DNA of 64,000 bases from Pseudomonas indica NBRC 103045 (GTDB lineage Bacteria; Pseudomonadota; Gammaproteobacteria; Pseudomonadales; Pseudomonadaceae): the NCBI RefSeq assembly GCF_002091635.1, contig NZ_BDAC01000001.1:372001-436000 (forward strand). Direction: 5' to 3'. Shown piece after piece: positions 9,830-19,783 of the stretch. Each line of letters starts with the position of its first letter. Position 1 is the stretch's first letter. The translations under genes and the position numbers were made by a program. The notes under the pieces are model-generated. The model did no database searches. It worked only from the letters and a program-made list of their open reading frames with translations, and was not told the origin of the DNA.

Positions 9830-10004
9830 CAGTCAAGGCGACAAGTTCCCCGGGAGCGAAAAACGCCTTAGACCGGTTGGCACGAACGCCCGCCGATTTT
9901 CCTATAAGCCTCGGAGGCGAACCTGCATGGAAAGCGAGACAGCGAGGATGCGCTTTCCCCTCACCCACCACGTGCCATACCCCCACCGGGTCGGCTAGGC
10001 TGTG

Positions 10005-10018
10005 CGTTTCGCGAAACG
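10005..10018. repeat. 14-bp perfect palindrome ahead of the ABC exporter genes
   Basis: CGTTTCGCGAAACG is a perfect palindrome 29 nt before the GTG start of the ATPase gene. It could be an operator. It does not fit the LexA or Fur consensus. Confidence 0.4.
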
Positions 10019-10046
10019 ACCGCACCCGGACAGACAAGGAGGCGCC

Positions 10047-10969
<923 letters not shown>

Positions 10970-10973
<4 letters not shown>

Positions 10974-11731
10974 ATGTCTATGCGATCCGCGCGATCTACC
11001 TGTTCGAGCTGGCACGCACCTGGCGCACGCTGTTGCAGAGCATCGCCACGCCGGTGATCACCACCTCGCTGTACTTCGTGGTGTTCGGCTCGGCCATCGG
11101 CGCCAACATGAGCCAGGTGCAGGGGGTGAGCTACGGCGCTTTCATCGTGCCGGGGCTGATCATGCTGGCGCTGCTCACCGAGAGCATTTCCAACGCGTCC
11201 TTCGGCATCTACATGCCCAAGTATTCCGGGACCATCTACGAGGTGCTGTCGGCGCCGGTGTCGTACCTGGAGATCGTCATCGGCTACGTGGGGGCGGCGG
11301 CGACCAAGTCGGTGATCCTCGGCCTGATCATCCTGATCACCGCCCGCCTGTTCGTCGACTTCGAGATCGTCCACCCGTTCTGGATGGTGGCCTTCCTGTT
11401 GCTGACGGCGATCACCTTCAGCCTGTTCGGCTTCATCATCGGCATCTGGGCGGACGGCTGGGAGAAGCTGCAGATCGTCCCGGCGCTGATCGTCACGCCG
11501 CTGACCTTCCTCGGCGGCAGCTTCTATTCGATCAGCATGCTGCCGCCGCTGTGGCAGACCCTCACCCTGTTCAATCCGGTGGTGTACCTGGTCAGCGGTT
11601 TCCGCTGGAGCTTCTACGGGGTATCGGACGTGAACGTGACCGTCAGCCTGGGCATGACCCTGGGCTTCCTGCTGCTGTGCCTGGTCGCGGTGTGGTGGAT
11701 CTTCCGCACCGGGTATCGGTTGAAGAACTAG
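10970..11731 (+). CDS. ABC-2 type exporter permease (NodJ/YadH-like)
   Basis: 253 residues with about six membrane spans, for example [41 protein letters not shown] and [12 protein letters not shown]. The typical ABC-2 motif [16 protein letters not shown] lies near the C terminus. It pairs with the ATPase gene that it overlaps by 4 bp. The presumed active form is a two-plus-two exporter in the inner membrane. No accessory protein or regulator lies next to it. Confidence 0.93.
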
Positions 11732-11742
11732 GCCGTTTCGCA

Positions 11743-11840
11743 GGCCCATCGGGCGAATGAATTCGCCCGATGGGCCAGTGCGGAGATTCCCATACCGGCC
11801 GGCCATCGCTTGAGAAACGTAGGGTCGAATTTATTCGACC
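11743..11840. repeat. Pair of intergenic hairpin repeats (GCGAAT..ATTCGC type)
   Basis: Bases 11743-11776 form a hairpin with perfect 16-bp arms and a 2-nt loop (left arm GGCCCATCGGGCGAAT). Bases 11823-11840 hold a smaller relative, GGTCGAAT-TT-ATTCGACC. Both are built around the same GAAT/ATTC centre, which looks like a dispersed Pseudomonas intergenic palindrome. They lie between the convergent ABC permease and DUF1329 genes and could also end transcription, though no T-run follows. Confidence 0.65.
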
Positions 11841-11868
11841 GCCGGGCAGCATCGGGGCAACAAACCGT

Positions 11869-13212
11869 TCAATTCCCCTCGCGGCGCAACGCCTGGGGGG
11901 TGAAGTCGCGCGGGCCGAGGTTGGCGTTGAAGTCGTACATCGGCTCGTTGTTGTCCAGGCCATCGGCCATGTAGCGCCCGCCCTTGAAGTCGTAGAGCGC
12001 TTCCAGGGTGCTGTTGAACATGGGCGCGTCGTAGTAGCTGATCGGATGACTTTCCTGCAGGCCGATCAGGTCGCCTTTCTTGTCGTAGAGGTCCACCACC
12101 AGGATTTGCCAGCTATCCTCGTCCAGGTAGAAGCGGCGCTTGGCATAGGGATGGCTGAAACCCTTGCGCAGGGTCGCTTCCACTACCCAGACACGGTGCG
12201 GCTCGTAGCGCAGCAGATCGGGGTTGACCGTCTTGGTGCGGAGAATCTGCTCGTAGGGAATGCCCTTCTGGTGCACGGCATAGCTGTTGTACGGCACCAG
12301 CATTTCCCGCTTGCCGATCAAGTTCCACTCGTAGCGGTCGGGTGCGCCGTTGTAGGAGTCCACCATGTCGGCGGTGGCCATGCCGTTGGTGTCGGGCTGC
12401 AACGCATCGTAGGCCAGCAGCGGCATGCGCCGTACGCGACGCTCGCCACGGTTGAAGCGCCATGCCTTGCGGATCGCCAGCACCTGGTCGAGGGTTTCCT
12501 GCACCAGCAGCGCGGTACCCGCCAGCTTGGACGGCGCGACCACCCGGTACTTGTAGTGGAACAGGGTGTTGTCCAGGTCCTGCGGGCCAACGCCTTCGCG
12601 GCCGTAGACGAAGTAGACGTCACGCTCCTGCTTCAGCAGGGTGTAGCTGCCGTTGGCCAGTACCGCGGCCTGGTTGGTGACCATGTGAATTTGGTCGCCC
12701 CGGTAGCGCATGATGTGGTTCCAGATCGCTTCCTGGCCGTTCTGCGGCAGCGGGAACGGAACGCCCGCGGCGACGCCGCTCACGCCGTTGCCGTTGGCGA
12801 TCAGCTCGGCGTTCAGCGCATTGAAGCGGGTGGCGTCATAGATACGCTGCGGCGCCGCGGCACTGCGGTGGCCGGGAAACACACGGAGCCGGTAATCCGG
12901 ATAGGTGCGCAGCAGGGTCTTGATGCCTTCGGGCAGCACATCCTGGTACTGCTCGATATTGCCGGCGTTGACCACATAGCGGACCGGGTCCGCCGCATAG
13001 GGATCGGGGTGGTGCATGCCGGGCTGGTAATTCGCCGGCGGGGTGGCAAGCCCGCCGTCCCAGGCCGGAATGCTCCCGGAAGCGTTACCCGCCCGCTCGC
13101 CGCCCAGCGGCGTCAGGTCCTGCCCGAGGCGGGACGCCTGGACGGAATCGACTTTGGCCTGTGCCTGCCAGGCACTTGCCGCTAACAGCAGAATGCTCAG
13201 TTTTCTCAACAT
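11869..13212 (-). CDS. DUF1329 outer-membrane-associated/periplasmic protein
   Basis: 447 residues from the ATG at 13212, with a Sec signal peptide (LSILLLAASAWQAQA, cleavage near residue 19). Family marks include the early LTPLGGERAGNASGSIPAWDGGL motif and the late YAKRRFYLDEDSWQILVVDLYD block. DUF1329 proteins have a LolB/LppX-like fold and usually occur with DUF1302 porin-like proteins and RND transporters in pseudomonads. No DUF1302 partner is present here. A role in lipid or hydrophobic-compound handling at the outer membrane is a guess from family context. Confidence 0.88.
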   Translation of the reverse strand: MLRKLSILLLAASAWQAQAKVDSVQASRLGQDLTPLGGERAGNASGSIPAWDGGLATPPANYQPGMHHPDPYAADPVRYVVNAGNIEQYQDVLPEGIKTLLRTYPDYRLRVFPGHRSAAAPQRIYDATRFNALNAELIANGNGVSGVAAGVPFPLPQNGQEAIWNHIMRYRGDQIHMVTNQAAVLANGSYTLLKQERDVYFVYGREGVGPQDLDNTLFHYKYRVVAPSKLAGTALLVQETLDQVLAIRKAWRFNRGERRVRRMPLLAYDALQPDTNGMATADMVDSYNGAPDRYEWNLIGKREMLVPYNSYAVHQKGIPYEQILRTKTVNPDLLRYEPHRVWVVEATLRKGFSHPYAKRRFYLDEDSWQILVVDLYDKKGDLIGLQESHPISYYDAPMFNSTLEALYDFKGGRYMADGLDNNEPMYDFNANLGPRDFTPQALRREGN

Positions 13213-13345
13213 GCTTTTGCTCCCCGTAGCCTGCACCGAACCCTGCCCCGAGTGGGGCGGGCGTTTATTGTTTGAAACACGGTGAGGAGTTGCGCCGGGT
13301 GATCCCGGTCTCTTTTGTCTTGCTTGTTGCCGCCCCGCGCCGACC

Positions 13346-14065
13346 TCAGTCGATGCGCTGGAACAGCAGGTCCCACACACCATGCCCGAGGCGCTCGCCG
13401 CGTCGCTCGAACTTGGTCATCGGTCGATCGTCCGGACGCGGCACGAAGCGCCCGTCCTGTGCCAGGTTGCGATAGCCCGGCGCTACCTGCATCACTTCCA
13501 GCATGTGCTCGGCATACGGCTCCCAGTCGGTGGCCATGTGCAGCACGCCGCCGATCTTCAGCTTCTGCCGTACCAGTTCGGCGAAAGCCGGCTGAACGAT
13601 ACGCCGCTTGTGATGACGCTTCTTGTGCCAGGGATCGGGGAAGAACAGCAAGACCCGATCCAGGCTGGCATCAGCGACACAGTGCCGCAGCACCTCCAGC
13701 GCATCGCAGCTGTAGACGCGGATGTTGGTCAGCCCCTGGGCCTGCATACCGCTGAGCAGCGCGCCGACACCGGGCTTGTGCACCTCGACGCCGATGAAGT
13801 CCTGCTCCGGCGCGGCGGCAGCCATCTCCAGGGTCGAGTGGCCCATGCCGAAGCCGATCTCGAAGGTCCTCGGCGCCTGGCGGCCGAACACCTGGTCGAA
13901 ATCGCGCAGGCCGTCTTCCAGCGCCAGGCCGTACTTCGGCCAGCCCTGTTCGAGGCCGCGCTGCTGCCCTTCGGTCATGCGTCCGGCGCGCATCACGAAG
14001 CTCTTGATGGTGCGTTGCGGGCGCGCTGCGTCCTGCCCAGCCTGATGCTCTTGGGTATCGCTCAT
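13346..14065 (-). CDS. trmB: tRNA (guanine-N7-)-methyltransferase
   Basis: 239 residues. It methylates G46 in the variable loop of tRNAs using SAM. Motif I is [15 protein letters not shown]. The TrmB-specific segments [37 protein letters not shown] and [14 protein letters not shown] are complete. The start ATG at 14065 gives the usual N terminus with an acidic, Gln-rich lead. It follows thiG by 52 bp on the same strand, with a hairpin between them. Confidence 0.96.
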   Translation of the reverse strand: MSDTQEHQAGQDAARPQRTIKSFVMRAGRMTEGQQRGLEQGWPKYGLALEDGLRDFDQVFGRQAPRTFEIGFGMGHSTLEMAAAAPEQDFIGVEVHKPGVGALLSGMQAQGLTNIRVYSCDALEVLRHCVADASLDRVLLFFPDPWHKKRHHKRRIVQPAFAELVRQKLKIGGVLHMATDWEPYAEHMLEVMQVAPGYRNLAQDGRFVPRPDDRPMTKFERRGERLGHGVWDLLFQRID

Positions 14066-14083
14066 TGGAAAACCTTGGAATGG

Positions 14084-14110
14084 CGTCCGGAGCGAGGACC
14101 GCTCCGGACG
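14084..14110. repeat. Hairpin between thiG and trmB
   Basis: CGTCCGGAGC and GCTCCGGACG form perfect 10-bp arms around a 7-nt loop. There is no T-run, so it is more likely an mRNA processing or attenuating stem than an intrinsic terminator. Confidence 0.5.
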
Positions 14111-14117
14111 GGGGACA

Positions 14118-14912
14118 TTAGCGGATCATGCCTTCCAGCGGCGAAGAGGCGCTGGCGTAGAGTTTCTTCGGCATACGGCCGGCGAGGTAGGCCATGCGCC
14201 CGGCGACGATCGCATGCTTCATCGCCTCGGCCATCAGCACCGGATTCTGCGCATGGGCGATGGCGCTGTTCATCAGCACCGCCTCGCAGCCCAGCTCCAT
14301 GGCGATGGTGGCATCGGAGGCGGTGCCCACGCCGGCATCCACCAGCACCGGCACGCTGGCCTCTTCGAGGATGATCTGCAGGTTGTACGGGTTGCAGATG
14401 CCCAGTCCGGTGCCGATCAGGCCGGCCAGCGGCATCACCGCGATGCAGCCCAGCTCGGCGAGCTGGCGCGCGATGATGGGGTCGTCGCTGGTGTACACCA
14501 TGACGTCGAAGCCGTCCTTGACCAGCACTTCGGCGGCCTTGAGGGTCTCGATGACATTCGGGAACAAGGTCTTCTGATCGGCCAGCACTTCCAGCTTGAC
14601 CAGCTTGTGGCCGTCCAGCAGCTCGCGCGCCAGGCGGCAGGTGCGCACCGCTTCCGCGGCGTCATAGCAGCCGGCGGTGTTGGGCAGGATGGTGTAGCGG
14701 TCCGGCGGGATTACGTCGAGCAGGTTCGGCTCGCCCGGGTTCTGGCCAATGTTGGTACGGCGCACGGCAACGGTGACGATCTCCGCGCCGCTCGCTTCGA
14801 TGGCGAGGCGGGTTTCTTCGAGATCCTTGTATTTGCCGGTACCGACCAGCAGGCGCGACTGATAGGTACGGCCGGCCAGGGTGAAGGGCTTGTCGCTGCG
14901 AACTTGGCTCAT
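14118..14912 (-). CDS. thiG: Thiazole synthase
   Basis: 264 residues from the ATG at 14912, the standard length; AGAGGA lies before it. ThiG condenses deoxyxylulose-5-phosphate, dehydroglycine and ThiS-thiocarboxylate sulfur to the thiazole phosphate of thiamine. The (beta/alpha)8 barrel motifs are present: [23 protein letters not shown] with the Schiff-base Lys in [32 protein letters not shown] and [11 protein letters not shown]. It follows thiS by 19 bp, so the pair is co-transcribed. Confidence 0.97.
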   Translation of the reverse strand: MSQVRSDKPFTLAGRTYQSRLLVGTGKYKDLEETRLAIEASGAEIVTVAVRRTNIGQNPGEPNLLDVIPPDRYTILPNTAGCYDAAEAVRTCRLARELLDGHKLVKLEVLADQKTLFPNVIETLKAAEVLVKDGFDVMVYTSDDPIIARQLAELGCIAVMPLAGLIGTGLGICNPYNLQIILEEASVPVLVDAGVGTASDATIAMELGCEAVLMNSAIAHAQNPVLMAEAMKHAIVAGRMAYLAGRMPKKLYASASSPLEGMIR

Positions 14913-14931
14913 CGGAAATCCTCTTGGGCGG

Positions 14932-15132
14932 CTAGCCGCCGCCAATGGCGTGCACCACTTCCACCCGGTCGCCCTCGCGAAGCGCGGTGGCGGCATGCTG
15001 GCTGCGCGGCACGATATCCAGGTTGAGTTCGACCGCGACGCGACGCCCGGCCAGTTCCAGACGGTCGAGCAGCTCCGCGACCGTCTGGCCTTCGGGCAGC
15101 TCGAAAGGTTCGCCGTTCAACTGAATGCGCAT
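14932..15132 (-). CDS. thiS: Sulfur carrier protein ThiS
   Basis: 66 residues with the ubiquitin-like fold pattern ([22 protein letters not shown]) and the mandatory C-terminal Gly-Gly (HAIGGG), which is adenylated by ThiF and thiocarboxylated. It delivers sulfur to ThiG, encoded immediately downstream. No TPP riboswitch is apparent in the leader. Confidence 0.96.
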   Translation of the reverse strand: MRIQLNGEPFELPEGQTVAELLDRLELAGRRVAVELNLDIVPRSQHAATALREGDRVEVVHAIGGG

Positions 15133-15235
15133 GACAAAGCGGTCACAACGTTTGAGGGGGTCGGCATTCTAGCCCGATCCCGGCAGCGGACCAAGGCATG
15201 CGACTGCCATTCGTCTTCATTTTTTGACGCGCGGG

Positions 15236-15613
15236 TCAGATTCCTTGCGCACGCCAGGCCACCAGCCCCAGGCAGACCCATCCGGCGAGAAACGCGGTGC
15301 CGCCCAGGGGCGTGATGATGCCGAGCTTGCCGAGGCCGGTCAGGGTCAGTACGTAGAGGCTGCCGGAGAACAGCAGGATGCCCAGGGCGAACAGGATGCC
15401 GGCGGCACCCAGCACGCGGCTCGGCGCATGCAGCGATACCAGCGCGACACCGAACAGCGCCAGGGCATGGATCAACTGGTAGTGGACGCCGGTCTGGAAG
15501 ACCGCCAGGTACTCCGCCGAGAGTTTGGCCTTCAGGCCGTGCGCGGCGAAGGCGCCGAGGGCGACACCGGTGAAACCGAAGAACGCGGCCAACAGGAGAC
15601 AGGCTCGAAACAT
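15236..15613 (-). CDS. DUF423 small inner-membrane protein (YgdD-like)
   Basis: 125 residues with four predicted membrane helices. The DUF423 signature GAFAAHGLKAKLS is followed by FQTGVHYQLIHALAL and ITPLGGTAFLAGW. The function is unknown. It is transcribed away from mtgA, whose promoter region it shares. Confidence 0.93.
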   Translation of the reverse strand: MFRACLLLAAFFGFTGVALGAFAAHGLKAKLSAEYLAVFQTGVHYQLIHALALFGVALVSLHAPSRVLGAAGILFALGILLFSGSLYVLTLTGLGKLGIITPLGGTAFLAGWVCLGLVAWRAQGI

Positions 15614-15623
15614 GGATAACTCC

Positions 15624-15651
15624 CGGACAGAGCGAATGCGGCCGCTATAAT
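15624..15651 (+). promoter_or_regulatory. Sigma-70 type promoter of mtgA
   Basis: CGGACA, a 16-bp spacer and a perfect TATAAT. An in-frame ATG at 15650 overlaps the -10 itself, so it cannot be the translation start of this transcript. This favours the ATG at 15683. Confidence 0.6.
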
Positions 15652-15682
15652 GGCCCGCTCTCCCGTTCCGGCCAAGCCACGC

Positions 15683-16411
15683 ATGCTCAGAAACCTGCTC
15701 CGCCGCCTGATCAAACTAGTGCTCTGGTTCGCCGCCGGTTCGGCGCTGCTGGTGCTGGTACTGCGCTGGGTGCCGCCGCCTGGCACCGCGCTGATGGTGG
15801 AACGCAAGCTGGAAGCCTGGAGCGACGGCCGCGCGCTGGACCTGGAGCGGCAATGGCGTGGTTGGAATACCCTGCCGGACGACCTGAAGATCGCGGTGAT
15901 TGCCGCCGAAGACCAGAAGTTCGCCGCCCACTGGGGCTTCGACCTCGATGCGATCCAACAGGCCCTGGCGCACAACGCCGACGGCGGCAGCCTGCGCGGC
16001 GCCAGCACCATCAGCCAGCAGGTGGCCAAGAACCTGTTCCTCTGGTCCGGCCGCAGTTGGCCGCGCAAGGCGCTGGAAGCCTGGTTCACCGCCCTGATCG
16101 AATTGCTCTGGACGAAGGAGCGGATTCTCGAGGTCTACCTGAACAGCGTGGAGTGGGGCGACGGCATCTTCGGCGCCGAAGCCGCGGCACGTCACCATTT
16201 CGGTGTCGGCGCGGCTTATTTGTCCGCCCAGCAGTCGGCCCAGCTCGCCGCGGTACTGCCCAATCCCCGCGAGTGGAGCGCCGGGCGTCCCGGTGCCTAC
16301 GTGCAACGCCGGGCCCGCTGGATTCGCCAGCAGATGCGCCAGCTCGGCGGCAGTCATTACATCGATCAGTTGCGGCCGGAGTACCCTCACTGGTGGCCGC
16401 GCTGGCTTTGA
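15683..16411 (+). CDS. mtgA: Monofunctional biosynthetic peptidoglycan transglycosylase
   Basis: 242 residues from the ATG at 15683. One N-terminal membrane anchor (LVLWFAAGSALLVLVLRWV) is followed by a GT51 domain. The domain has the catalytic Glu in IAAEDQKFAAHWGFD, then GASTISQQVAKNLFLW, the second Glu in LEVYLNSVEWGDGIFGAEAAARHHFG, and QSAQLAAVLPNP. It polymerises lipid II glycan chains at the periplasmic face. It ends 4 bp before the stop of the convergent 202-residue protein. Confidence 0.96.
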   Translation: MLRNLLRRLIKLVLWFAAGSALLVLVLRWVPPPGTALMVERKLEAWSDGRALDLERQWRGWNTLPDDLKIAVIAAEDQKFAAHWGFDLDAIQQALAHNADGGSLRGASTISQQVAKNLFLWSGRSWPRKALEAWFTALIELLWTKERILEVYLNSVEWGDGIFGAEAAARHHFGVGAAYLSAQQSAQLAAVLPNPREWSAGRPGAYVQRRARWIRQQMRQLGGSHYIDQLRPEYPHWWPRWL

Positions 16412-16415
16412 TTCG

Positions 16416-17024
16416 CTAGTGCTGCTGCAAGGCCCGGCGCGGAACGCTGTGCAGCAACACCACCTCATCGTCCCGCAGATGCGCGGTCAGGCCGAGGTCC
16501 GGATAGACCCAGGCCTCGCCTTCGGCCAGTTGCAGGCGCAGACGCGGCTGGCCGAGGCTGGCGACCAGGCGCTCGGCTGCCATCGGGGCCTCGGGTTTCA
16601 GGCGAAGGATGGCGATGGCGTGGCTGCCGAGTTCATCGCTAACCTGGCGGCTGAGCGGCTGTTCGGCATCGGTGGGTCGCAACCCGGTGGCTTTCGTCAG
16701 GCTGGCGCGCTCGCGGTCGCTCAGCGCCAGCTCGGCCTCGAGCAGCCAGAGTTCGTCCGCGTCGCCGACCTGCCCCCGGTAGAGCAACCGTGGCTCGTCC
16801 AGGCGCGGCTGAAGCCAGAGCTCACCCTCCACTTCCTCGCTCAACGCGGCAAGCGTCAGGCGATCCTCGGCCAGCGGCGCCAACAGGCGCTCCCGCCATT
16901 CCGCCATCCAAGGCAGCGGCTCGCCCTGGCGGGCCTGCATCAGCCAGACACCCCAGCCGAAGAACAGCACCGCCACCAGGGCGAAGACCAGCCAGTGCTG
17001 GGGGCGTAGCGGCGGCATGGGCAT
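16416..17024 (-). CDS. Conserved hypothetical single-span membrane protein
   Basis: 202 residues with one N-terminal membrane anchor (WLVFALVAVLFFGWGVWLM) and a soluble domain rich in Leu, Glu and Arg, without a motif I recognise. It occupies the slot between mtgA and rpoH that holds a conserved hypothetical gene in other Pseudomonas. It follows the rpoH terminator on the same strand. A periplasmic location is expected from the positive residue balance at the anchor. Confidence 0.8.
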   Translation of the reverse strand: MPMPPLRPQHWLVFALVAVLFFGWGVWLMQARQGEPLPWMAEWRERLLAPLAEDRLTLAALSEEVEGELWLQPRLDEPRLLYRGQVGDADELWLLEAELALSDRERASLTKATGLRPTDAEQPLSRQVSDELGSHAIAILRLKPEAPMAAERLVASLGQPRLRLQLAEGEAWVYPDLGLTAHLRDDEVVLLHSVPRRALQQH

Positions 17025-17040
17025 GAAAACCTCCGGGCAG

Positions 17041-17074
17041 AAAAAAGCCGCACTCAGCAGGCTGGGTGCGGCTT
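17041..17074 (-). terminator. Rho-independent terminator of rpoH
   Basis: On the minus strand, GCCGCAC and GTGCGGC form the stem, closed by A/T pairs and followed by six T. It starts about 17 nt after the rpoH stop. Confidence 0.85.
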
Positions 17075-17090
17075 TTCATGGGGCTGTGGA

Positions 17091-17945
<855 letters not shown>

Positions 17946-17975
17946 GCGAATCCTCCGATTCACTAAAGCTGGCGC

Positions 17976-18003
17976 AGTGTAGCACTGAGCTATCCGACTG
18001 CAA
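17976..18003 (-). promoter_or_regulatory. Sigma-70 promoter candidate for rpoH
   Basis: On the minus strand, TTGCAG, a 16-bp spacer and TACACT. The -10 is 31 nt before the rpoH ATG. Confidence 0.55.
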
Positions 18004-18020
18004 GGGGGCGTAAAAGTTTC
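17993..18020 (-). promoter_or_regulatory. Sigma-E/AlgU-type promoter candidate for rpoH
   Basis: On the minus strand, GAAACTT, 16 bp and TCGGA, close to the AlgU consensus (GAACTT-N16/17-TCTGA). It overlaps the sigma-70 candidate. In P. aeruginosa rpoH is known to have an AlgU-dependent promoter. Confidence 0.45.
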
Positions 18021-18089
18021 GTTACACCCATTTCCAAATATTGCCTGAAAGGCCCGAATACAGGGCCCTTCGGACCATTCAGGACCGCC

Positions 18090-19115
18090 TCAACGAGGCG
18101 CCAGCTCGCTCAGATGCCGCGCCACGGCCAGCCAGGCACCGATGTAACCCAGCAGCACCGCACCCAGCACCAGGGAGACCGCATCTCCGAGAGGAACGCC
18201 GGCCAGGGCGAAGTCGCTGCCGTAGAGGCCGGCCAGGCGCACCACCGCCTCGTTCAGCCAATCCAGGCCGAAGGCCAGGATCGCCCAGGCCAGCAGCCCG
18301 GCACCCAGTCCGTAAAGTGCACCCATGTACAGGAAAGGACGCCGCACGTAGCCATCGGTTCCACCCACCAGCTTGATCACCTCGATTTCGGTGCGGCGGT
18401 TCTCGATGTGCAGGCGAATGGTATTGCCGATCACCAGCAGCAGCGCCATGACCAGGATCAACGTCAGGCCGAAGACGAACCGCTCGCCGAGCTTGAGGAT
18501 CGCCGTCAGCCGCTCGACCCACTGCATGTCGAGCTGCGCCTGCTGCACCCGTGGCAACTCCGACAGGCGCTGGCGCAGGGCCTCCAGGCCAGCCTTGTCG
18601 ATTTCTTCGGGGGTCACCACGATAACGCCGGGCAGCGGATTTTCCGGCAGCTCCTTGAGCGCCTCGCCGATACCCGAATGCTGCTGCAACTCGGTCAGCG
18701 CCTGTTCGCGACTGACCCACTCGGCCTCCGCCACGTCCGGCATGTCGGCGATTTCCGCGCTGAGCCGCTCGCCTTCGCTGTCGCTGGTGTCGAGCTGCAT
18801 GAACAGGGAGATCTGTGCGGCACGCTGCCAGGAACCGCCCAGCCGTTCGACGTTGTCGAGCAGCAGCGCCAGGCCCATCGGCAGGCTCAGGGCGATGGCC
18901 ATGACCAGGCAGGTGAAGAAGCTGCCGACCGGCTGCCGCGCCAGACGCCGCAGGCTATCGACCAGGCTGGCGCGATGGCTTTCCAGCCAGGCGTGCAGCA
19001 GGGCCTGGAAATCCGGGCCGTCGTCGTCCTTCTTCGCCGGTTTCTCCGCCTTGGGCTTCGGCGTCGCGCCGACGCGCTCGGCCGGCTTCGGTGGCGGTAC
19101 GCGGGTCGCGCTCAT
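18090..19115 (-). CDS. ftsX: Cell-division ABC-like protein FtsX (permease-like)
   Basis: 341 residues. A long basic/Pro-rich cytoplasmic N tail (about 75 residues) precedes the first membrane span (FFTCLVMAIALSLPMGLALLL). A periplasmic loop follows (LGGSWQRAAQISLFMQLD ... VTPEEIDKAGLEALRQRLSELP), then three C-terminal spans including FVFGLTLILVMALLLVIGNTIRL and the ENRRTEIEVIKLVGGTDGYVRRPFLY coupling region. With FtsE it controls septal peptidoglycan amidases. Its start overlaps the ftsE stop. Confidence 0.95.
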   Translation of the reverse strand: MSATRVPPPKPAERVGATPKPKAEKPAKKDDDGPDFQALLHAWLESHRASLVDSLRRLARQPVGSFFTCLVMAIALSLPMGLALLLDNVERLGGSWQRAAQISLFMQLDTSDSEGERLSAEIADMPDVAEAEWVSREQALTELQQHSGIGEALKELPENPLPGVIVVTPEEIDKAGLEALRQRLSELPRVQQAQLDMQWVERLTAILKLGERFVFGLTLILVMALLLVIGNTIRLHIENRRTEIEVIKLVGGTDGYVRRPFLYMGALYGLGAGLLAWAILAFGLDWLNEAVVRLAGLYGSDFALAGVPLGDAVSLVLGAVLLGYIGAWLAVARHLSELAPR

Positions 19116-19783
19116 CAGCCGGCCTCCCCATCGCCGATCAGACGGCCACGCTGCAGGGTGAGCATGCGGTGACGCATGCGCGCAATCAGCGCCAGGTCGT
19201 GGCTGGCGATCAGCACCGTGGTGCCCAGCCGGTTGATATCTTCGAATACGCCCATGATTTCCGCCGCCAGACGCGGGTCGAGGTTACCGGTGGGTTCGTC
19301 GGCCAGCAGCAGGGCCGGGCGATGCACCACCGCCCGGGCGATGCCCACGCGCTGCTGTTGGCCGGTGGACAGGTCGGCCGGATACAGCTCGGCCTTCTCG
19401 TGCAGGGCGACGCGCTCCAATGCCGCGCCGACCCGCTGGGCGATCTCCACCTTGGGCAAGCCGAGGATTTGCAACGGCAGCGCGATGTTGTCGAACACCG
19501 TGCGATCGAACAGCAACTGGTGGTTCTGGAACACCACGCCGATCTGCCGACGCAGAAAGGGAATCTGCGCATTGGTGATCTGCGCCAGGTCCTGACCGGC
19601 GAGCAGCAGCTTGCCGGTGGTCGGACGCTCCATCGCCAGGATCAGGCGCAGCAGCGTGCTCTTGCCCGCGCCCGAGTGGCCGGTGACAAAAAGGAACTCG
19701 CCCCGGCGCACCCGGAAGGACAGCTCGTGCAGCCCGACGTGGCCGTTGGGGTAGCGCTTGCCGACCTGTTCGAAACGGATCAT
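19115..19783 (-). CDS. ftsE: Cell-division ATP-binding protein FtsE
   Basis: 222 residues. ABC ATPase with Walker A GHSGAGKST, Q-loop VFQNHQLL, signature STGQQQR, Walker B LLADEPTGNLD and switch His in IASHD. It partners FtsX. Its start overlaps the ftsY stop by 4 bp (ATGA), giving an ftsY-ftsE-ftsX operon. Confidence 0.97.
   Translation of the reverse strand: MIRFEQVGKRYPNGHVGLHELSFRVRRGEFLFVTGHSGAGKSTLLRLILAMERPTTGKLLLAGQDLAQITNAQIPFLRRQIGVVFQNHQLLFDRTVFDNIALPLQILGLPKVEIAQRVGAALERVALHEKAELYPADLSTGQQQRVGIARAVVHRPALLLADEPTGNLDPRLAAEIMGVFEDINRLGTTVLIASHDLALIARMRHRMLTLQRGRLIGDGEAG

Noticed and set aside
14913-15235. TPP riboswitch upstream of thiS/thiG
   Set aside because: No conserved THI-box core is visible, and the 5' leader of thiS is short.
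15650-15682. Upstream in-frame start for mtgA
   Set aside because: The ATG overlaps a perfect TATAAT, so it would precede the transcript start; the ATG at 15683 fits the family N terminus.
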